In this document: piece after piece, positions 34,079-43,734 of the stretch
Position numbering within the stretch: position 1 is the first letter of the stretch
How the letters are laid out: each line of letters starts with the position of its first letter
Assembly: GCA_964436635.1 (NCBI GenBank)
Contig: CAYTDM010000007.1
Coordinates: forward strand, 1-64,000
Direction: 5' to 3'
From: DASRQK01 sp964436635
GTDB lineage: Bacteria > Bacteroidota > Bacteroidia > Sphingobacteriales > Sphingobacteriaceae
Length of the DNA stretch: 64,000 bases
Notes under the pieces: generated by a model
What the model was told of the DNA's origin: nothing
Databases searched by the model: none
The model's input: only the letters and a program-made list of their open reading frames with translations
Made by a program: the position numbers and the translations under genes

Positions 34079-36814
34079 TTACTTCACTTCAAATTTAATC
34101 ACCGCTCGACCAAAATTCCCCACGGCATTCATGCCTTCCACGATGACTCTGTAGGTGCCCTTACCATCTGCATTGTAAAACTGCACAGAAGCCTTCCCTT
34201 CCTCATCGGTCGTAACCTCAGGATTCCAATAGATGGTCGATCGGAAGTCATTCACCTGCTGTTGCTCCTGCGTTTCATACTTTGGCGTGTAGAAATTATA
34301 CACCTTCATGTATCCCAATGGAGTTAAATCCACCACATTTGATTTTGGCAACAAACTTTCAATTTCACTTAAAGACATGCGAGGAGGCGCTTCCGCTTTC
34401 TTAGTGGTATAGATAGAAACCACTCCATTGTTTTGATATGTACGACTAACCGTCCCTAATTCATCCTTAAAAAAGATTTCAATTCCTTCTACCTCATGCG
34501 GCATAATACTATTCAATGAAATCACATCGATGGCCACCCCATTCACAAAAAACTGCACCGGAATTCTTCCTCCTAAATTAAAATCTCTTGTGATATAAAA
34601 GCGTTGCGTATTCGAATCATAATTAATGCCAGTCAACATGGTTTGCAAACACATCATGAGGTTATTACATCCTTTTAAACGATCAGGACCTAATTGGTGA
34701 TCCGGAGTACTTAGGCCTGCAATGCTTGAAAATTCTCTATGGGTCCTTGCCGGTTTGGCCACTACTTCGACCTCTTCGATCAACACATCGGTCCTAAATA
34801 CCTTACGGCTATTGTCCAAATAGGCACGCATCATGCCATCTAAATTTAATAGACCATCCGACTGGTATTGATTTTTGTCAATGGCAGGATAAGTCGTTTG
34901 ATCCAAATGGATGACCATGTTTCGATAATTATCGTTCCCACGAGCATTAATGGTAACACGAGAAGAGTCCGTAAAGACTAATCCTGAAAACTTAAATTTA
35001 CCGTTTGCATCCGTGTACGTATCAGTTCTAAAACCTCGATCCGGAATGCTTAAAAGTAATCCTCCATTATCAACTGGACGACCATTATTTAATCGCAAGG
35101 TACCAGTTATTTCAATGCCCCCTTCTGGTAGAAAATGTAGTTCAGGGTAACGGTCCGCTAAAAAGTGTTCATAGTTAAAGCGCTTATAACCTTGCGTCAT
35201 CAATAAAGCATCCAAAGCTTCATTTCGATTTGCATTCTCTGTATTGAAGTAATAATTCGGTTGTTCCAAATACCCTTTCAAATGCGCATTTAGTAACAAA
35301 CTACTCAAGATTGAAATTTCCTTGTTCTCAGAAAAAGGCACCTTCTGCTCATCCACCACAGCGACCGAATACGATCCGACAAAAGTGGTATCATTATCGA
35401 ATGTGTTCAAATCTAACTTCACTAAGCCTTTTGTGGCGTAGCTGTTTTTATCCGTTTTTAACGTGATTTTCACCGGATCCCAAGCTTCGACAAAGACCAA
35501 GCGCTCACTTAATGGCACCCCCTGTGGGGAAAATAAAAGCAATTGGGCGATCCCCATGGCGAAGCGATCCTTTGGTAAATCCACAGTCACCCGCTCACTC
35601 TTTAAATTTATTTGCGCCGCAAAAGCAACCGCACCTTCAGATTGTACTACAAAACTAAACGTTTGATTTTCGTTTTGCTGCAGAAACTGGGCGTTCGCCA
35701 ACACCCCGACTTTAATGTGTTGTTCGGTTTCCTCTAATATGGATAAAGAAATGCCAGATTCCTTCACTTCAGGCAAGTCCACTGCCTTAGTTTTGCCATT
35801 TTCAAAGGTCAAATGCGCACTATATTTTTCGTTTAGGGAAGGCAAAATGGTAAAAAATCCCATACCAGCATGCAGGTCAGAAAAGTTGGCCACCACTTGC
35901 CCGCTTTTATTTTTCACCTCTCCTTTAAGTTTCAAACCTAAACCATCTGTCCCAATGGCTTTAAATGCCACTCGTTTCTCTATACCAGCAATGAATTCGC
36001 CGCCTTCAGGAAAAAACTGCACGTCTGCATCCCAAATAGCGGATTGCAATGGAAAATCACCTACCAATAATTCATTGGGATTTCTTGGGTCGGGCACCGA
36101 TACATTTAAACGTGCACCTGCTAACTTGTCGCGGTCTTTGGCGGCTATATTTAATAAAACATTGCCCATGGCGTCGGATTCTACCCTACCCTTTTCAAGC
36201 ACTTCAAAATTAGAAACTACCTCCCAATTCACGCGTTTATTTCCGAGAACATTGCCTCCACGATCCATAAATTGAATGCGCGATTGAATGCGTGGGGTTC
36301 GAGCCTCCGTTTCATCCACAAATTCAATATTTGTATGCAAAACATTGTTCAAAACATCACCTACCGGTATGATTTTATGGAAAAAATAATCCGGATCAAA
36401 ATTCCCCATCCATTTAGTGTAGGCACGAATCCGATAATTATTTTTAGTGTACCATTGTTGATCCAACACAATCTGACCCTTGGTCATATTATTCACCATG
36501 GGTAATTTAAACGTTTGAATCAAGGAATCTCGCTCAGTCAGTATTTCTACATACATCACCTGACTTGGCATAAATTCTAATAAGTTTGAAGTTAAATATC
36601 CTTTGAACCATATAGTATCCCCAACGGCATAAAATGGCTTATCAAAATGCAAATGAACCTTTTCAATGGGATAGTTTTGAAATACGAGCTGACTTTTCTC
36701 AACGATGGTATTCACATTTACCAAACTATCCTGACGCGCAAATGCGGTTAAATTTGGCAAGGAAAGGAACAACCATACAATCAAAAAAAGAAATATGCTT
36801 TTATTCATCTTCAT
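34079..36814 (-). CDS. large secreted MG2/TonB-plug-like protein
   Basis: 911 aa with signal peptide (about 1-26). The N-terminal part has YPIEKVHLHFDKPFYAVGDTIWFKGYL, the start of the alpha-2-macroglobulin MG2-type domain, and long stretches of beta sandwich. Around 560-620 is a carboxypeptidase-regulatory-like segment and near 700 a plug-like region (GGRIPVQFFVNGVAIDVISL). The C-terminus has DEEGKASVQFYNADGKGTYRV. This layout is common in Bacteroidota, with an uncertain role in envelope or surface binding. It follows cls by nine bases in the recQ operon. Confidence 0.75.
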   Translation of the reverse strand: MKMNKSIFLFLIVWLFLSLPNLTAFARQDSLVNVNTIVEKSQLVFQNYPIEKVHLHFDKPFYAVGDTIWFKGYLTSNLLEFMPSQVMYVEILTERDSLIQTFKLPMVNNMTKGQIVLDQQWYTKNNYRIRAYTKWMGNFDPDYFFHKIIPVGDVLNNVLHTNIEFVDETEARTPRIQSRIQFMDRGGNVLGNKRVNWEVVSNFEVLEKGRVESDAMGNVLLNIAAKDRDKLAGARLNVSVPDPRNPNELLVGDFPLQSAIWDADVQFFPEGGEFIAGIEKRVAFKAIGTDGLGLKLKGEVKNKSGQVVANFSDLHAGMGFFTILPSLNEKYSAHLTFENGKTKAVDLPEVKESGISLSILEETEQHIKVGVLANAQFLQQNENQTFSFVVQSEGAVAFAAQINLKSERVTVDLPKDRFAMGIAQLLLFSPQGVPLSERLVFVEAWDPVKITLKTDKNSYATKGLVKLDLNTFDNDTTFVGSYSVAVVDEQKVPFSENKEISILSSLLLNAHLKGYLEQPNYYFNTENANRNEALDALLMTQGYKRFNYEHFLADRYPELHFLPEGGIEITGTLRLNNGRPVDNGGLLLSIPDRGFRTDTYTDANGKFKFSGLVFTDSSRVTINARGNDNYRNMVIHLDQTTYPAIDKNQYQSDGLLNLDGMMRAYLDNSRKVFRTDVLIEEVEVVAKPARTHREFSSIAGLSTPDHQLGPDRLKGCNNLMMCLQTMLTGINYDSNTQRFYITRDFNLGGRIPVQFFVNGVAIDVISLNSIMPHEVEGIEIFFKDELGTVSRTYQNNGVVSIYTTKKAEAPPRMSLSEIESLLPKSNVVDLTPLGYMKVYNFYTPKYETQEQQQVNDFRSTIYWNPEVTTDEEGKASVQFYNADGKGTYRVIVEGMNAVGNFGRAVIKFEVK

Positions 36815-36823
36815 AACTTTTAT

Positions 36824-38308
36824 TTACAATAAGGGTGCTAATAATCGACAAATAGAATCGATTCCACGTTTCCAACGGGGACGTTCTAACCATTCATCCA
36901 TATTAATTAAATGACTAGATTTTTTATCCAGTTCGAACTGATCGGCGAGCTTTTTACAAAAATCTGGCTCACTGATTAATGCAGAGGTCTCGAAGTTAAT
37001 ATAAAAACTTCGAGTATCTAAATTTGTTGTGCCTACAAATGATAATTTTCCATCAATTAGGACTGTTTTTGCATGAATAAACCCCTTTTCATAAAGGTAT
37101 ACGGAAACCTTCCTTTTCAATAGTGGCTTCAAAAATGACATGGATGCATGTTGTACGATGTAGGAATCTCCCCGCATTGGCAACATAAGTTCCACCCGAA
37201 TGCCTGAAGCCGCCGCGATTTGCAAAGCTGTATCTAACTCCTCACTGGGAATATAATACGGTGTGGTTAGGCGTATGCATTCTTCCGCTTCCGAAATCGC
37301 TAACAACAAGGCTTCCATACAGAATGGCGCTTCTGACCCAGGATCGCTGGAGGCAAATGAAACCGCCCCATTCCCAATGGCATCCATGGGCGCATTATTC
37401 AAATATTGCTCGTCAACTTCAAATGCCCTTCCACCGGCAAAATGCCAATCCATCCAAAAATAGGCCTGTAGCACATTCACAGCATTGCCCCGAATGCATA
37501 CAGATGTATCTCTCCAATAAACAGCATTTAAATTATTCGGATTATTTAAGTAATGATCCGCAATATTGATCCCACCAATAAATGCAATCTCTCCATCAAT
37601 AATGGCTAACTTCCTGTGATTTCGATAATTACCATTTGCAAGGGAGGTGAATCCTACAGGCAGAAATATTTCCAAATCGATCCCTTTCGCTTCCCATTTT
37701 TTTAATTGATTGGCTAATTGTGAAGAACCAAATGCATCGATCAATACCCGAATTTGCACTCCTTCTTGGGCCTTTTCTACTAAGGCATTTAAAACTTCAA
37801 GGCCGATTCCTTTGGGTTCGAAAATGTAATATTCTAAGTGGATGTGATGCTTTGCGGAGCGAATGGCTTCGAGTAAAGCAGGGAACTTTTCTTCTCCATT
37901 GATTAAGAGGGTAATATGGTTGTGTAGGATTAAAGGAGAAATTTGTTGATTTGCCAAAAATCGAAAAACTCGGCTCAAAGACCCAATTTCGTGATCCATT
38001 TGCGCCAAATTTGCTTCCAAAATGGGGTTAAGCCTCCCCCAACGTTCCATTAATCGTTTATTTTGAACCAAACTGCCTATACGAAGATGTTGAACCTTCC
38101 GGAATTTTTGGCCAAACAAGTAGTAAAGCAATATGCCTAAAACAGGCAAAAAAACTATCACCAGAACCCATGCAATGGTCTTCGATGGATTTCTGTTCTC
38201 AATGAGAATTGTGAGAATGATGGTTAAATAGATCAATAACAAGGGCAACCAGTACCATTGAACCAAAAATGAAGAGATAGGTTGAATTTTATCTATTATA
38301 TGGTCCAT
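36824..38308 (-). CDS. cls: cardiolipin synthase (PLD family)
   Basis: 494 aa. Two N-terminal membrane helices (WYWLPLLLIYLTIILTILI and IAWVLVIVFLPVLGILLYY) precede two PLD motifs: HRKLAIIDGEIAFIGG (HxKxxxxD) and HAKTVLIDGKLSFVGTTN. It joins phosphatidylglycerol molecules into cardiolipin at the inner membrane. Second gene of the recQ-cls operon, 21 bases after the recQ stop. Confidence 0.95.
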   Translation of the reverse strand: MDHIIDKIQPISSFLVQWYWLPLLLIYLTIILTILIENRNPSKTIAWVLVIVFLPVLGILLYYLFGQKFRKVQHLRIGSLVQNKRLMERWGRLNPILEANLAQMDHEIGSLSRVFRFLANQQISPLILHNHITLLINGEEKFPALLEAIRSAKHHIHLEYYIFEPKGIGLEVLNALVEKAQEGVQIRVLIDAFGSSQLANQLKKWEAKGIDLEIFLPVGFTSLANGNYRNHRKLAIIDGEIAFIGGINIADHYLNNPNNLNAVYWRDTSVCIRGNAVNVLQAYFWMDWHFAGGRAFEVDEQYLNNAPMDAIGNGAVSFASSDPGSEAPFCMEALLLAISEAEECIRLTTPYYIPSEELDTALQIAAASGIRVELMLPMRGDSYIVQHASMSFLKPLLKRKVSVYLYEKGFIHAKTVLIDGKLSFVGTTNLDTRSFYINFETSALISEPDFCKKLADQFELDKKSSHLINMDEWLERPRWKRGIDSICRLLAPLL

Positions 38309-38329
38309 TGGCTCATTCCCTCCGACCCA

Positions 38330-40522
38330 TTAATTTCCCAATTCCGACATAAATTTAATGCGCATCAATTGCACTTCTTCAAAGGTATAATCGTCCGGCC
38401 CCAGTTCTCTTAATGCATCATTAATGGAATCGATTTCTGCCGTTCTAAAATACTCATAGACTTCATTTTGTCGGTCTTCATCGATCATCGCATCTACAAA
38501 GTAACCAATATTTAATTTGGTTCCTGAATTTACGATCGACTCCACTTCTTTTAATAACTCTTCATAGCTTAAGCCTTTGGCCGCTGCGATGTCCTCCAAC
38601 CCAATTTTACGATCAATGTTTTGAATGATGGATATCTTTAATGCAGATCGATTGGCCGTGCTTTTGATGACAAAATCTTGTGGTCGATCGATTTCATTAT
38701 CTTCCACATATTTATTGATCAATTCCAAAAATGGCGCACCAAACTTCAAGGCTTTCCCTGCACCGACGCCATGAATTTGCTTCAGCTCATCCATGGTAAT
38801 CGGATAGTGCGTACACATTTCATCCAAGGAAGGGTCTTGGAAAATGACAAAAGGAGGCAGATTTTTTTGCTTGGCAATTTTTTTCCGCAATTCTTTTAGC
38901 ATTTTCAGCATTTGGGTATCCACGGCACCACCACCTTGTTGAACGGGTTCGTCGTTTCCGTCTTCATCCACAATATCCATCGGTTCATTTAATACAAACT
39001 TTAGGGTATAGGGATTTTCAATAAAGGAACGACCCTTATCAGTCAGAACTAATAAACCGTAATTATCAATATCCTTTTCTAAAAAGTTTTCCAACACCGC
39101 CTGCCGAAAGATGGATTTCCAATACATGTCTCCATCTTCTTTTCCGGCTCCAAACAACGCATGTTCGTCGTGTTTGTAAGAGGATACAGATTGGTTGTTT
39201 TGACCCATTAACACTCGGATAATATGCTGATCATCAAACTTATCTCCTTGCTCTTTGATAAAGCTTAATAACTTTAACAAAGGTTCTTTGGCGTCAAAGA
39301 ATTTTCGCTCTCTGCTGCAATTATCACACATGCCATTACATGCGGATTCTTCAAAGTCTTCTCCGAAATAATGAAGAATTTGTTTTCTTCGACACACCGA
39401 GGATTCAGAATAATCAATCACCTCCTTCAGGATTTGGGTCCCAATTTCCCGTTCAGAAACCGGTTTATCCTTCATGAATTTGGTTAATTTCTCAATATCC
39501 TTATCCGCATAAAACGCCAAGCAATGTCCTTCCCCTCCGTCCCTTCCAGAACGTCCAGTTTCTTGGTAGTACCCTTCCATACTTTTAGGGATATCGTGGT
39601 GAATGACATACCGTACATCGGGTTTATCTATGCCCATTCCAAATGCAATGGTCGCGACAATCACTTCTACATCTTCCATCAAGAACTTATCTTGCGTTTC
39701 AGCCCTTGTTTTTGCATCCAATCCCGCATGGTATGGAAGTGCTTTAATGCCATTAAGGTTTAATACCTCAGCAATTTCCTCGACTTTTTTCCGGCTTAAG
39801 CAATAGATAATTCCAGATTTTCCTTGATTTTTCTTGATAAACCTGACAATTTCTTTTGGTATGTCCTTTTTCGGTCGTACTTCATAATATAAATTCGGAC
39901 GATTAAAGGAAGACTTAAATAGCACCGCCTCATTCATTTGCAGGTTCTTTCGAATATCCGATTGAACTTTAGGGGTTGCGGTAGCGGTCAAAGCGATGAC
40001 TGGAATATTGTCGCCAATATTATTGATGACTTGCCTAATTTTACGGTATTCTGGTCGAAAATCGTGTCCCCACTCAGAAATACAATGCGCCTCATCGACT
40101 GCCACAAAGGAAACTTTGATTAATTTCAAAAATTCCACATTTTCTGCCTTAGACAAAGATTCTGGCGCCACATACAACAGCTTGGTCTTGCCACTTGAAA
40201 CGTCTTGCTTGACTTTTGTAATTTCGCCTTTATTCAAAGAAGAATTTAAGAAGTGAGCAATGCTGTCGGTGCCTCCAAAAGCGCGCAATTGATCCACTTG
40301 ATTTTTCATCAAAGCGATTAAAGGTGAAATCACAATAGCAGTTCCCTCACTCATTAATGCAGGCAATTGATAGCAAATGGATTTCCCCCCTCCGGTGGGC
40401 ATAATTACAAAAGTATCCTTCTTCTGAAGGATATTATTGATGATGGCTTCCTGTTCTCCTTTAAAAGCGTCAAAGCCAAAAAAATTCTGTAAGTTTTCGA
40501 ATAATGATTTTTCAATTTCCAT
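38330..40522 (-). CDS. recQ: ATP-dependent DNA helicase RecQ
   Basis: 730 aa. Helicase motifs: MPTGGGKS at 41-48, DEAH, SAT-type LTATATPK, and QETGRSGRDGG. The zinc-binding RQC region has CRRKQILHYFGEDFEESACN and MCDNC. A winged helix and a C-terminal HRDC-like domain follow, plus a helical extension (about 650-730). 3'-5' helicase in DNA repair and fork restart. Heads the operon; divergent from the guanylyltransferase. Confidence 0.97.
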   Translation of the reverse strand: MEIEKSLFENLQNFFGFDAFKGEQEAIINNILQKKDTFVIMPTGGGKSICYQLPALMSEGTAIVISPLIALMKNQVDQLRAFGGTDSIAHFLNSSLNKGEITKVKQDVSSGKTKLLYVAPESLSKAENVEFLKLIKVSFVAVDEAHCISEWGHDFRPEYRKIRQVINNIGDNIPVIALTATATPKVQSDIRKNLQMNEAVLFKSSFNRPNLYYEVRPKKDIPKEIVRFIKKNQGKSGIIYCLSRKKVEEIAEVLNLNGIKALPYHAGLDAKTRAETQDKFLMEDVEVIVATIAFGMGIDKPDVRYVIHHDIPKSMEGYYQETGRSGRDGGEGHCLAFYADKDIEKLTKFMKDKPVSEREIGTQILKEVIDYSESSVCRRKQILHYFGEDFEESACNGMCDNCSRERKFFDAKEPLLKLLSFIKEQGDKFDDQHIIRVLMGQNNQSVSSYKHDEHALFGAGKEDGDMYWKSIFRQAVLENFLEKDIDNYGLLVLTDKGRSFIENPYTLKFVLNEPMDIVDEDGNDEPVQQGGGAVDTQMLKMLKELRKKIAKQKNLPPFVIFQDPSLDEMCTHYPITMDELKQIHGVGAGKALKFGAPFLELINKYVEDNEIDRPQDFVIKSTANRSALKISIIQNIDRKIGLEDIAAAKGLSYEELLKEVESIVNSGTKLNIGYFVDAMIDEDRQNEVYEYFRTAEIDSINDALRELGPDDYTFEEVQLMRIKFMSELGN

Positions 40523-40532
40523 TGCGTGCTCG

Positions 40533-40560
40533 CAAAATTAACATAGACCGACAAACACAA
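40533..40560 (-). promoter_or_regulatory. promoter of recQ operon
   Basis: On the minus strand TTG (40560-40558), 17 bases, TAATTTTG (40540-40533). -7 is perfect, spacing two short. The ATG at 40522 follows ten bases later, implying a very short leader. Confidence 0.5.
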
Positions 40561-40577
40561 TAATACACAAAATACCT

Positions 40578-40585
40578 TACTTTTG
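40578..40585 (+). promoter_or_regulatory. -7 box of the guanylyltransferase gene
   Basis: TACTTTTG matches TAnnTTTG. No clear TTG 19 bases upstream. The ATG lies at 40676, giving a leader of about 85 bases. Confidence 0.45.
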
Positions 40586-40675
40586 TCTGTAATTGATATC
40601 TAAAAGTACAAATTATTTTTAGGATAACAAAACAAACAAAAAAATTCAAACAATCATCCAAATTGGGAGCATCGC

Positions 40676-41761
40676 ATGAAGTCAAATTATTATGCAATTA
40701 TCTTAGCAGGAGGTATAGGAAGTCGTTTTTGGCCGGTCAGTCGTACCAAGTATCCGAAACAGTTCTTAGATATGCTAGGAACTGGAAAGACCTTATTACA
40801 ACAGACTTACGAACGATTTAGTAAGATCATCCCTGCATCAAACATTTACATTGCTACCCACGAATCTTACACCTATTTGGTGAAGGAACAACTTAATGAT
40901 TTACCTGATGATCAAATCATTGTGGAACCCATCATGCGGAATACCGCCCCTTGTATCGCGTACGCCAGCCATAAAATTCACGAAATGGATCCTACTGCGT
41001 GCATGGTAGTGGCTCCGGCTGATCATTTAATTTTAGACGAAAATAAATTTTCTCTGGAGGTATTAAAAGCCTTACAAGGAGCAGAACAAGAAAACTGGTT
41101 AATCACCTTGGGGATTAAACCTACGCGTCCCGACACAGGGTATGGCTACATTCAGTTTGGATCAAAATCTAGTTTGCCTGGCTTCAAGAAAGTAAAAACC
41201 TTCACTGAAAAACCGAATTTGGAACTCGCAAAAACCTTTTTACAAAGTGGCGATTTTCTTTGGAATGCGGGGATTTTTATTTGGTCTGCAAAAAGCATCA
41301 TTCACGCCTTGTCGATTCATCAAACGGAAATGAACGACATTTTCAATGAAGGTTCATTAGCTTATAATACCGACAAAGAAAAAAAGTTTATTGAAGGGGC
41401 TTTCGTACGTTGTGTGGGCATTTCCATTGACTTTGCTGTGATGGAAAAAGCTGAAAATGTATACGTCTTACCAGTAGATTTCGGATGGTCAGACCTTGGT
41501 ACATGGACTTCTGTATATGAATTATCAGAAAAAGATGAATCAGGGAATGTTTGCAAACCAGCAGAACATGTCTTAGCCTACGATACGAGGAATACTATGA
41601 TTAGAACATCTACTAACAAACTTGTGATCGTCAAAGGATTAGAAAATTACATCGTGATTGATTCAGAAGACGCCCTGATGATTTGCCCGAAGGCGGAAGA
41701 GCAAGAAGTGAAAGGCATTGTGGCCGAAATAAAGGAAAAATTTGGCGAAAAATTCAATTAA
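40676..41761 (+). CDS. manC: mannose-1-phosphate guanylyltransferase
   Basis: 361 aa. The nucleotidyltransferase signature GGIGSRFWPVSRTKYPKQF at the start, VVAPADHLI, and FTEKPNLELAKTFLQSGDFLWNAGIF. It makes GDP-mannose for polysaccharide or glycoprotein synthesis in the cytoplasm. It lacks the C-terminal phosphomannose isomerase domain found in bifunctional forms. Starts after a divergent promoter region shared with recQ. Confidence 0.93.
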   Translation: MKSNYYAIILAGGIGSRFWPVSRTKYPKQFLDMLGTGKTLLQQTYERFSKIIPASNIYIATHESYTYLVKEQLNDLPDDQIIVEPIMRNTAPCIAYASHKIHEMDPTACMVVAPADHLILDENKFSLEVLKALQGAEQENWLITLGIKPTRPDTGYGYIQFGSKSSLPGFKKVKTFTEKPNLELAKTFLQSGDFLWNAGIFIWSAKSIIHALSIHQTEMNDIFNEGSLAYNTDKEKKFIEGAFVRCVGISIDFAVMEKAENVYVLPVDFGWSDLGTWTSVYELSEKDESGNVCKPAEHVLAYDTRNTMIRTSTNKLVIVKGLENYIVIDSEDALMICPKAEEQEVKGIVAEIKEKFGEKFN

Positions 41762-41787
41762 GATTTAGAATTGGAACATAAATTGTT

Positions 41788-41795
41788 TAAATTTG
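41788..41795 (+). promoter_or_regulatory. -7 box before DUF1573 gene
   Basis: TAAATTTG, matching TAnnTTTG, 30 bases before the ATG at 41826. The nearest TTG (41771-41773) is only 14 bases upstream. Confidence 0.4.
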
Positions 41796-41825
41796 TTAGT
41801 AGTAGATTAAATTTTAAGAAGAATC

Positions 41826-42218
41826 ATGAAAAAAATAATAGCGTTATTTACATTGATAATTGGTTTTACTTCCTTTAATAGTGCATCTGCGCAATCACAG
41901 GCAGTCAGTAAATCGGAGTTCAAATTTGAAACTGAAAGTCATGATTTTGGGAAAATAAAGCAAAACAACCCGGTAACTCACATTTTCAACTTTACAAATG
42001 TGGGTGCAGAACCCATCATTATTTATGAAGTTCGTCCGTCCTGTGGTTGTTCGGTGGCTGAATTTACAAAAACTCCAATTGCTCCGAATCAAACTGGAAC
42101 GGTATCCGTTAAATTTGATGCAGCAGCCAAGGGGCCGTTTACAAAGCACCTTACGGTGAGATCAAACACTAAAACCCCGATCAAAACCTTGGTGATCAAG
42201 GGTGAAGTAATCGATTAA
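41826..42218 (+). CDS. DUF1573 domain protein, exported
   Basis: 130 aa. A signal peptide (about 1-22) is followed by the DUF1573 beta-sandwich: ETESHDFGKIKQNNPVTHIF, FTNVGAEPIIIYEVRPSCGCS, and FDAAAKGPFTKHLTVRSNT. Frequent in Bacteroidota, function not firmly known; thought to act in the periplasm as an ASPM/Hydin-type fold. Independent transcription likely. Confidence 0.92.
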   Translation: MKKIIALFTLIIGFTSFNSASAQSQAVSKSEFKFETESHDFGKIKQNNPVTHIFNFTNVGAEPIIIYEVRPSCGCSVAEFTKTPIAPNQTGTVSVKFDAAAKGPFTKHLTVRSNTKTPIKTLVIKGEVID

Positions 42219-42432
42219 GAAATATCCTATGAATATGCACCCCCTTTGAGGGGCATGCAACCATATCCAGGGGCATGCAACTCTTTTGCAGGTTGGGTAT
42301 GGGCATGGATGACCATTAAATCACGCAGCATCCTACTCCCTATCCTTTCCCATAATTTTAGCAACTTTTTTGGCACCCTCATTAGCATGCTTAAATAAAG
42401 AGCAGCCAAGACCTTAATTCCTACTTTTATTT
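42219..42432. other. intergenic stretch with short direct repeats
   Basis: No gene seen. GGGGCATGCAAC occurs twice, near 42251 and 42280. An open frame on the minus strand here has no signals and is not favoured. Confidence 0.4.
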
Positions 42433-42459
42433 TGTGCAATATTTGATTAATATTGCACA
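42433..42459. promoter_or_regulatory. perfect inverted repeat upstream of aminotransferase
   Basis: TGTGCAATAT (42433-42442), seven bases, ATATTGCACA (42450-42459). It ends 16 bases before the ATG at 42476. Palindrome with AT centre fits a dimeric repressor or activator site; a hairpin in the mRNA leader is the alternative. Confidence 0.5.
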
Positions 42460-42475
42460 TATTTAATTTAGAATC

Positions 42476-43675
42476 ATGCCAGAAATTTCACTTAAAGGGC
42501 TAGAAATGCCCGCATCCCCTATTCGTAAATTAACCCCATTTGCAGATCAAGCAAAAAAAGAAGGGAAGCACATATATCATTTAAATATTGGGCAACCGGA
42601 CATTGAGACTCCTCAAGTCATGTTGGACGCCATCAGAAATATTGATTTTAAAGTCTGGGCGTACACTCCTTCTGAAGGAACCGCGACTTACAGGAACCGA
42701 TTAGCGGATTATTATAACGGAATCGGCTACGATGTGACTGCTCAAGATATTTTGGTAACAAATGGCGGGTCAGAAGCCATTACCATCGCCATGCAAACCT
42801 GCCTGAATCCAGGTGAAGAGATCATCATTCCAGAGCCTTTTTATGCAAATTACAATGGATTTGCCTGTTCCGCGGGTTTAGTCGTTAAACCTATTTTATC
42901 GAAAATTGAAAATGGATTTGCATTACCTCCCATTTCAGAATTCGAAAAATTAATCACTGAAAAAACCAAGGCCATTGCGATTTGTAATCCAAACAATCCA
43001 ACCGGCTATTTATACTCTCGGGAGGAATTAGAAGCGTTAAGAGACCTTTGTTTGAAATACGACTTGTACTTACTTTCGGATGAAGCCTATAGAGAATTTT
43101 GTTATGACGGCAGGGAATTCATCTCTCCGATGCATTTAGAAGGTTTGGAAAATCATGTAATCGTATTAGATACAGTTTCAAAAAGATACAGCGCTTGTGG
43201 AGCTCGATTGGGTTGCTTGGTGACCAAAAACAAACAAGTTTGGCAAACTGCACTAAAATTTGCGCAAGCACGACTAAGTCCTCCGGGCGTTGCACAAATC
43301 GCTGCGACTGCGGCCATCGACACGCCTGAAAGCTATTTTACGAAAGTAAAAGAAGAGTATACACGTAGAAGAGACGTATTAGTTTCAGGACTGAATGCCA
43401 TTCCAGGCGTCTATTGTCCAAACCCAGGAGGTGCATTTTATGTGGTGGCCAAATTACCGATCGACCATGCCGATCGCTTTTGCCAATGGATGTTGGAATC
43501 GTTTTCATACGAAAATAAAACCATCATGATGGCCCCTGCTACGGGATTTTACAGTACTCCAGGAGCCGGTGAAAATGAGGTGCGTTTAGCCTACGTGTTG
43601 AATGAAGAAGATTTGAAAAACGCATTAATTTGTTTAGAAAAAGCGTTAGAAACGTATCCTGGCAGGACCATTTAA
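42476..43675 (+). CDS. PLP-dependent aminotransferase, class I/II
   Basis: 399 aa. Family segments: LNIGQPDIETP, NGGSEAITIAMQTCL, AICNPNNPTGYLYSREEL, the PLP Lys in DTVSKRYSACGARLG (Lys about 239) and RLSPPGVAQ. It resembles aspartate-type aminotransferases, transferring amino groups to 2-oxoglutarate. No pathway partner is adjacent. The inverted repeat just upstream suggests its own regulation. Confidence 0.92.
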   Translation: MPEISLKGLEMPASPIRKLTPFADQAKKEGKHIYHLNIGQPDIETPQVMLDAIRNIDFKVWAYTPSEGTATYRNRLADYYNGIGYDVTAQDILVTNGGSEAITIAMQTCLNPGEEIIIPEPFYANYNGFACSAGLVVKPILSKIENGFALPPISEFEKLITEKTKAIAICNPNNPTGYLYSREELEALRDLCLKYDLYLLSDEAYREFCYDGREFISPMHLEGLENHVIVLDTVSKRYSACGARLGCLVTKNKQVWQTALKFAQARLSPPGVAQIAATAAIDTPESYFTKVKEEYTRRRDVLVSGLNAIPGVYCPNPGGAFYVVAKLPIDHADRFCQWMLESFSYENKTIMMAPATGFYSTPGAGENEVRLAYVLNEEDLKNALICLEKALETYPGRTI

Positions 43676-43734
43676 TTCTATGGTCCGCCTTCATTGAAAC
43701 ATGATATAGATGAACACCAAATAAACCTTTTACA

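Noticed and set aside
42227..42460. A minus-strand frame between DUF1573 and the aminotransferase
   Set aside because: No promoter, no recognisable domain, and it crosses short repeats and the palindrome.
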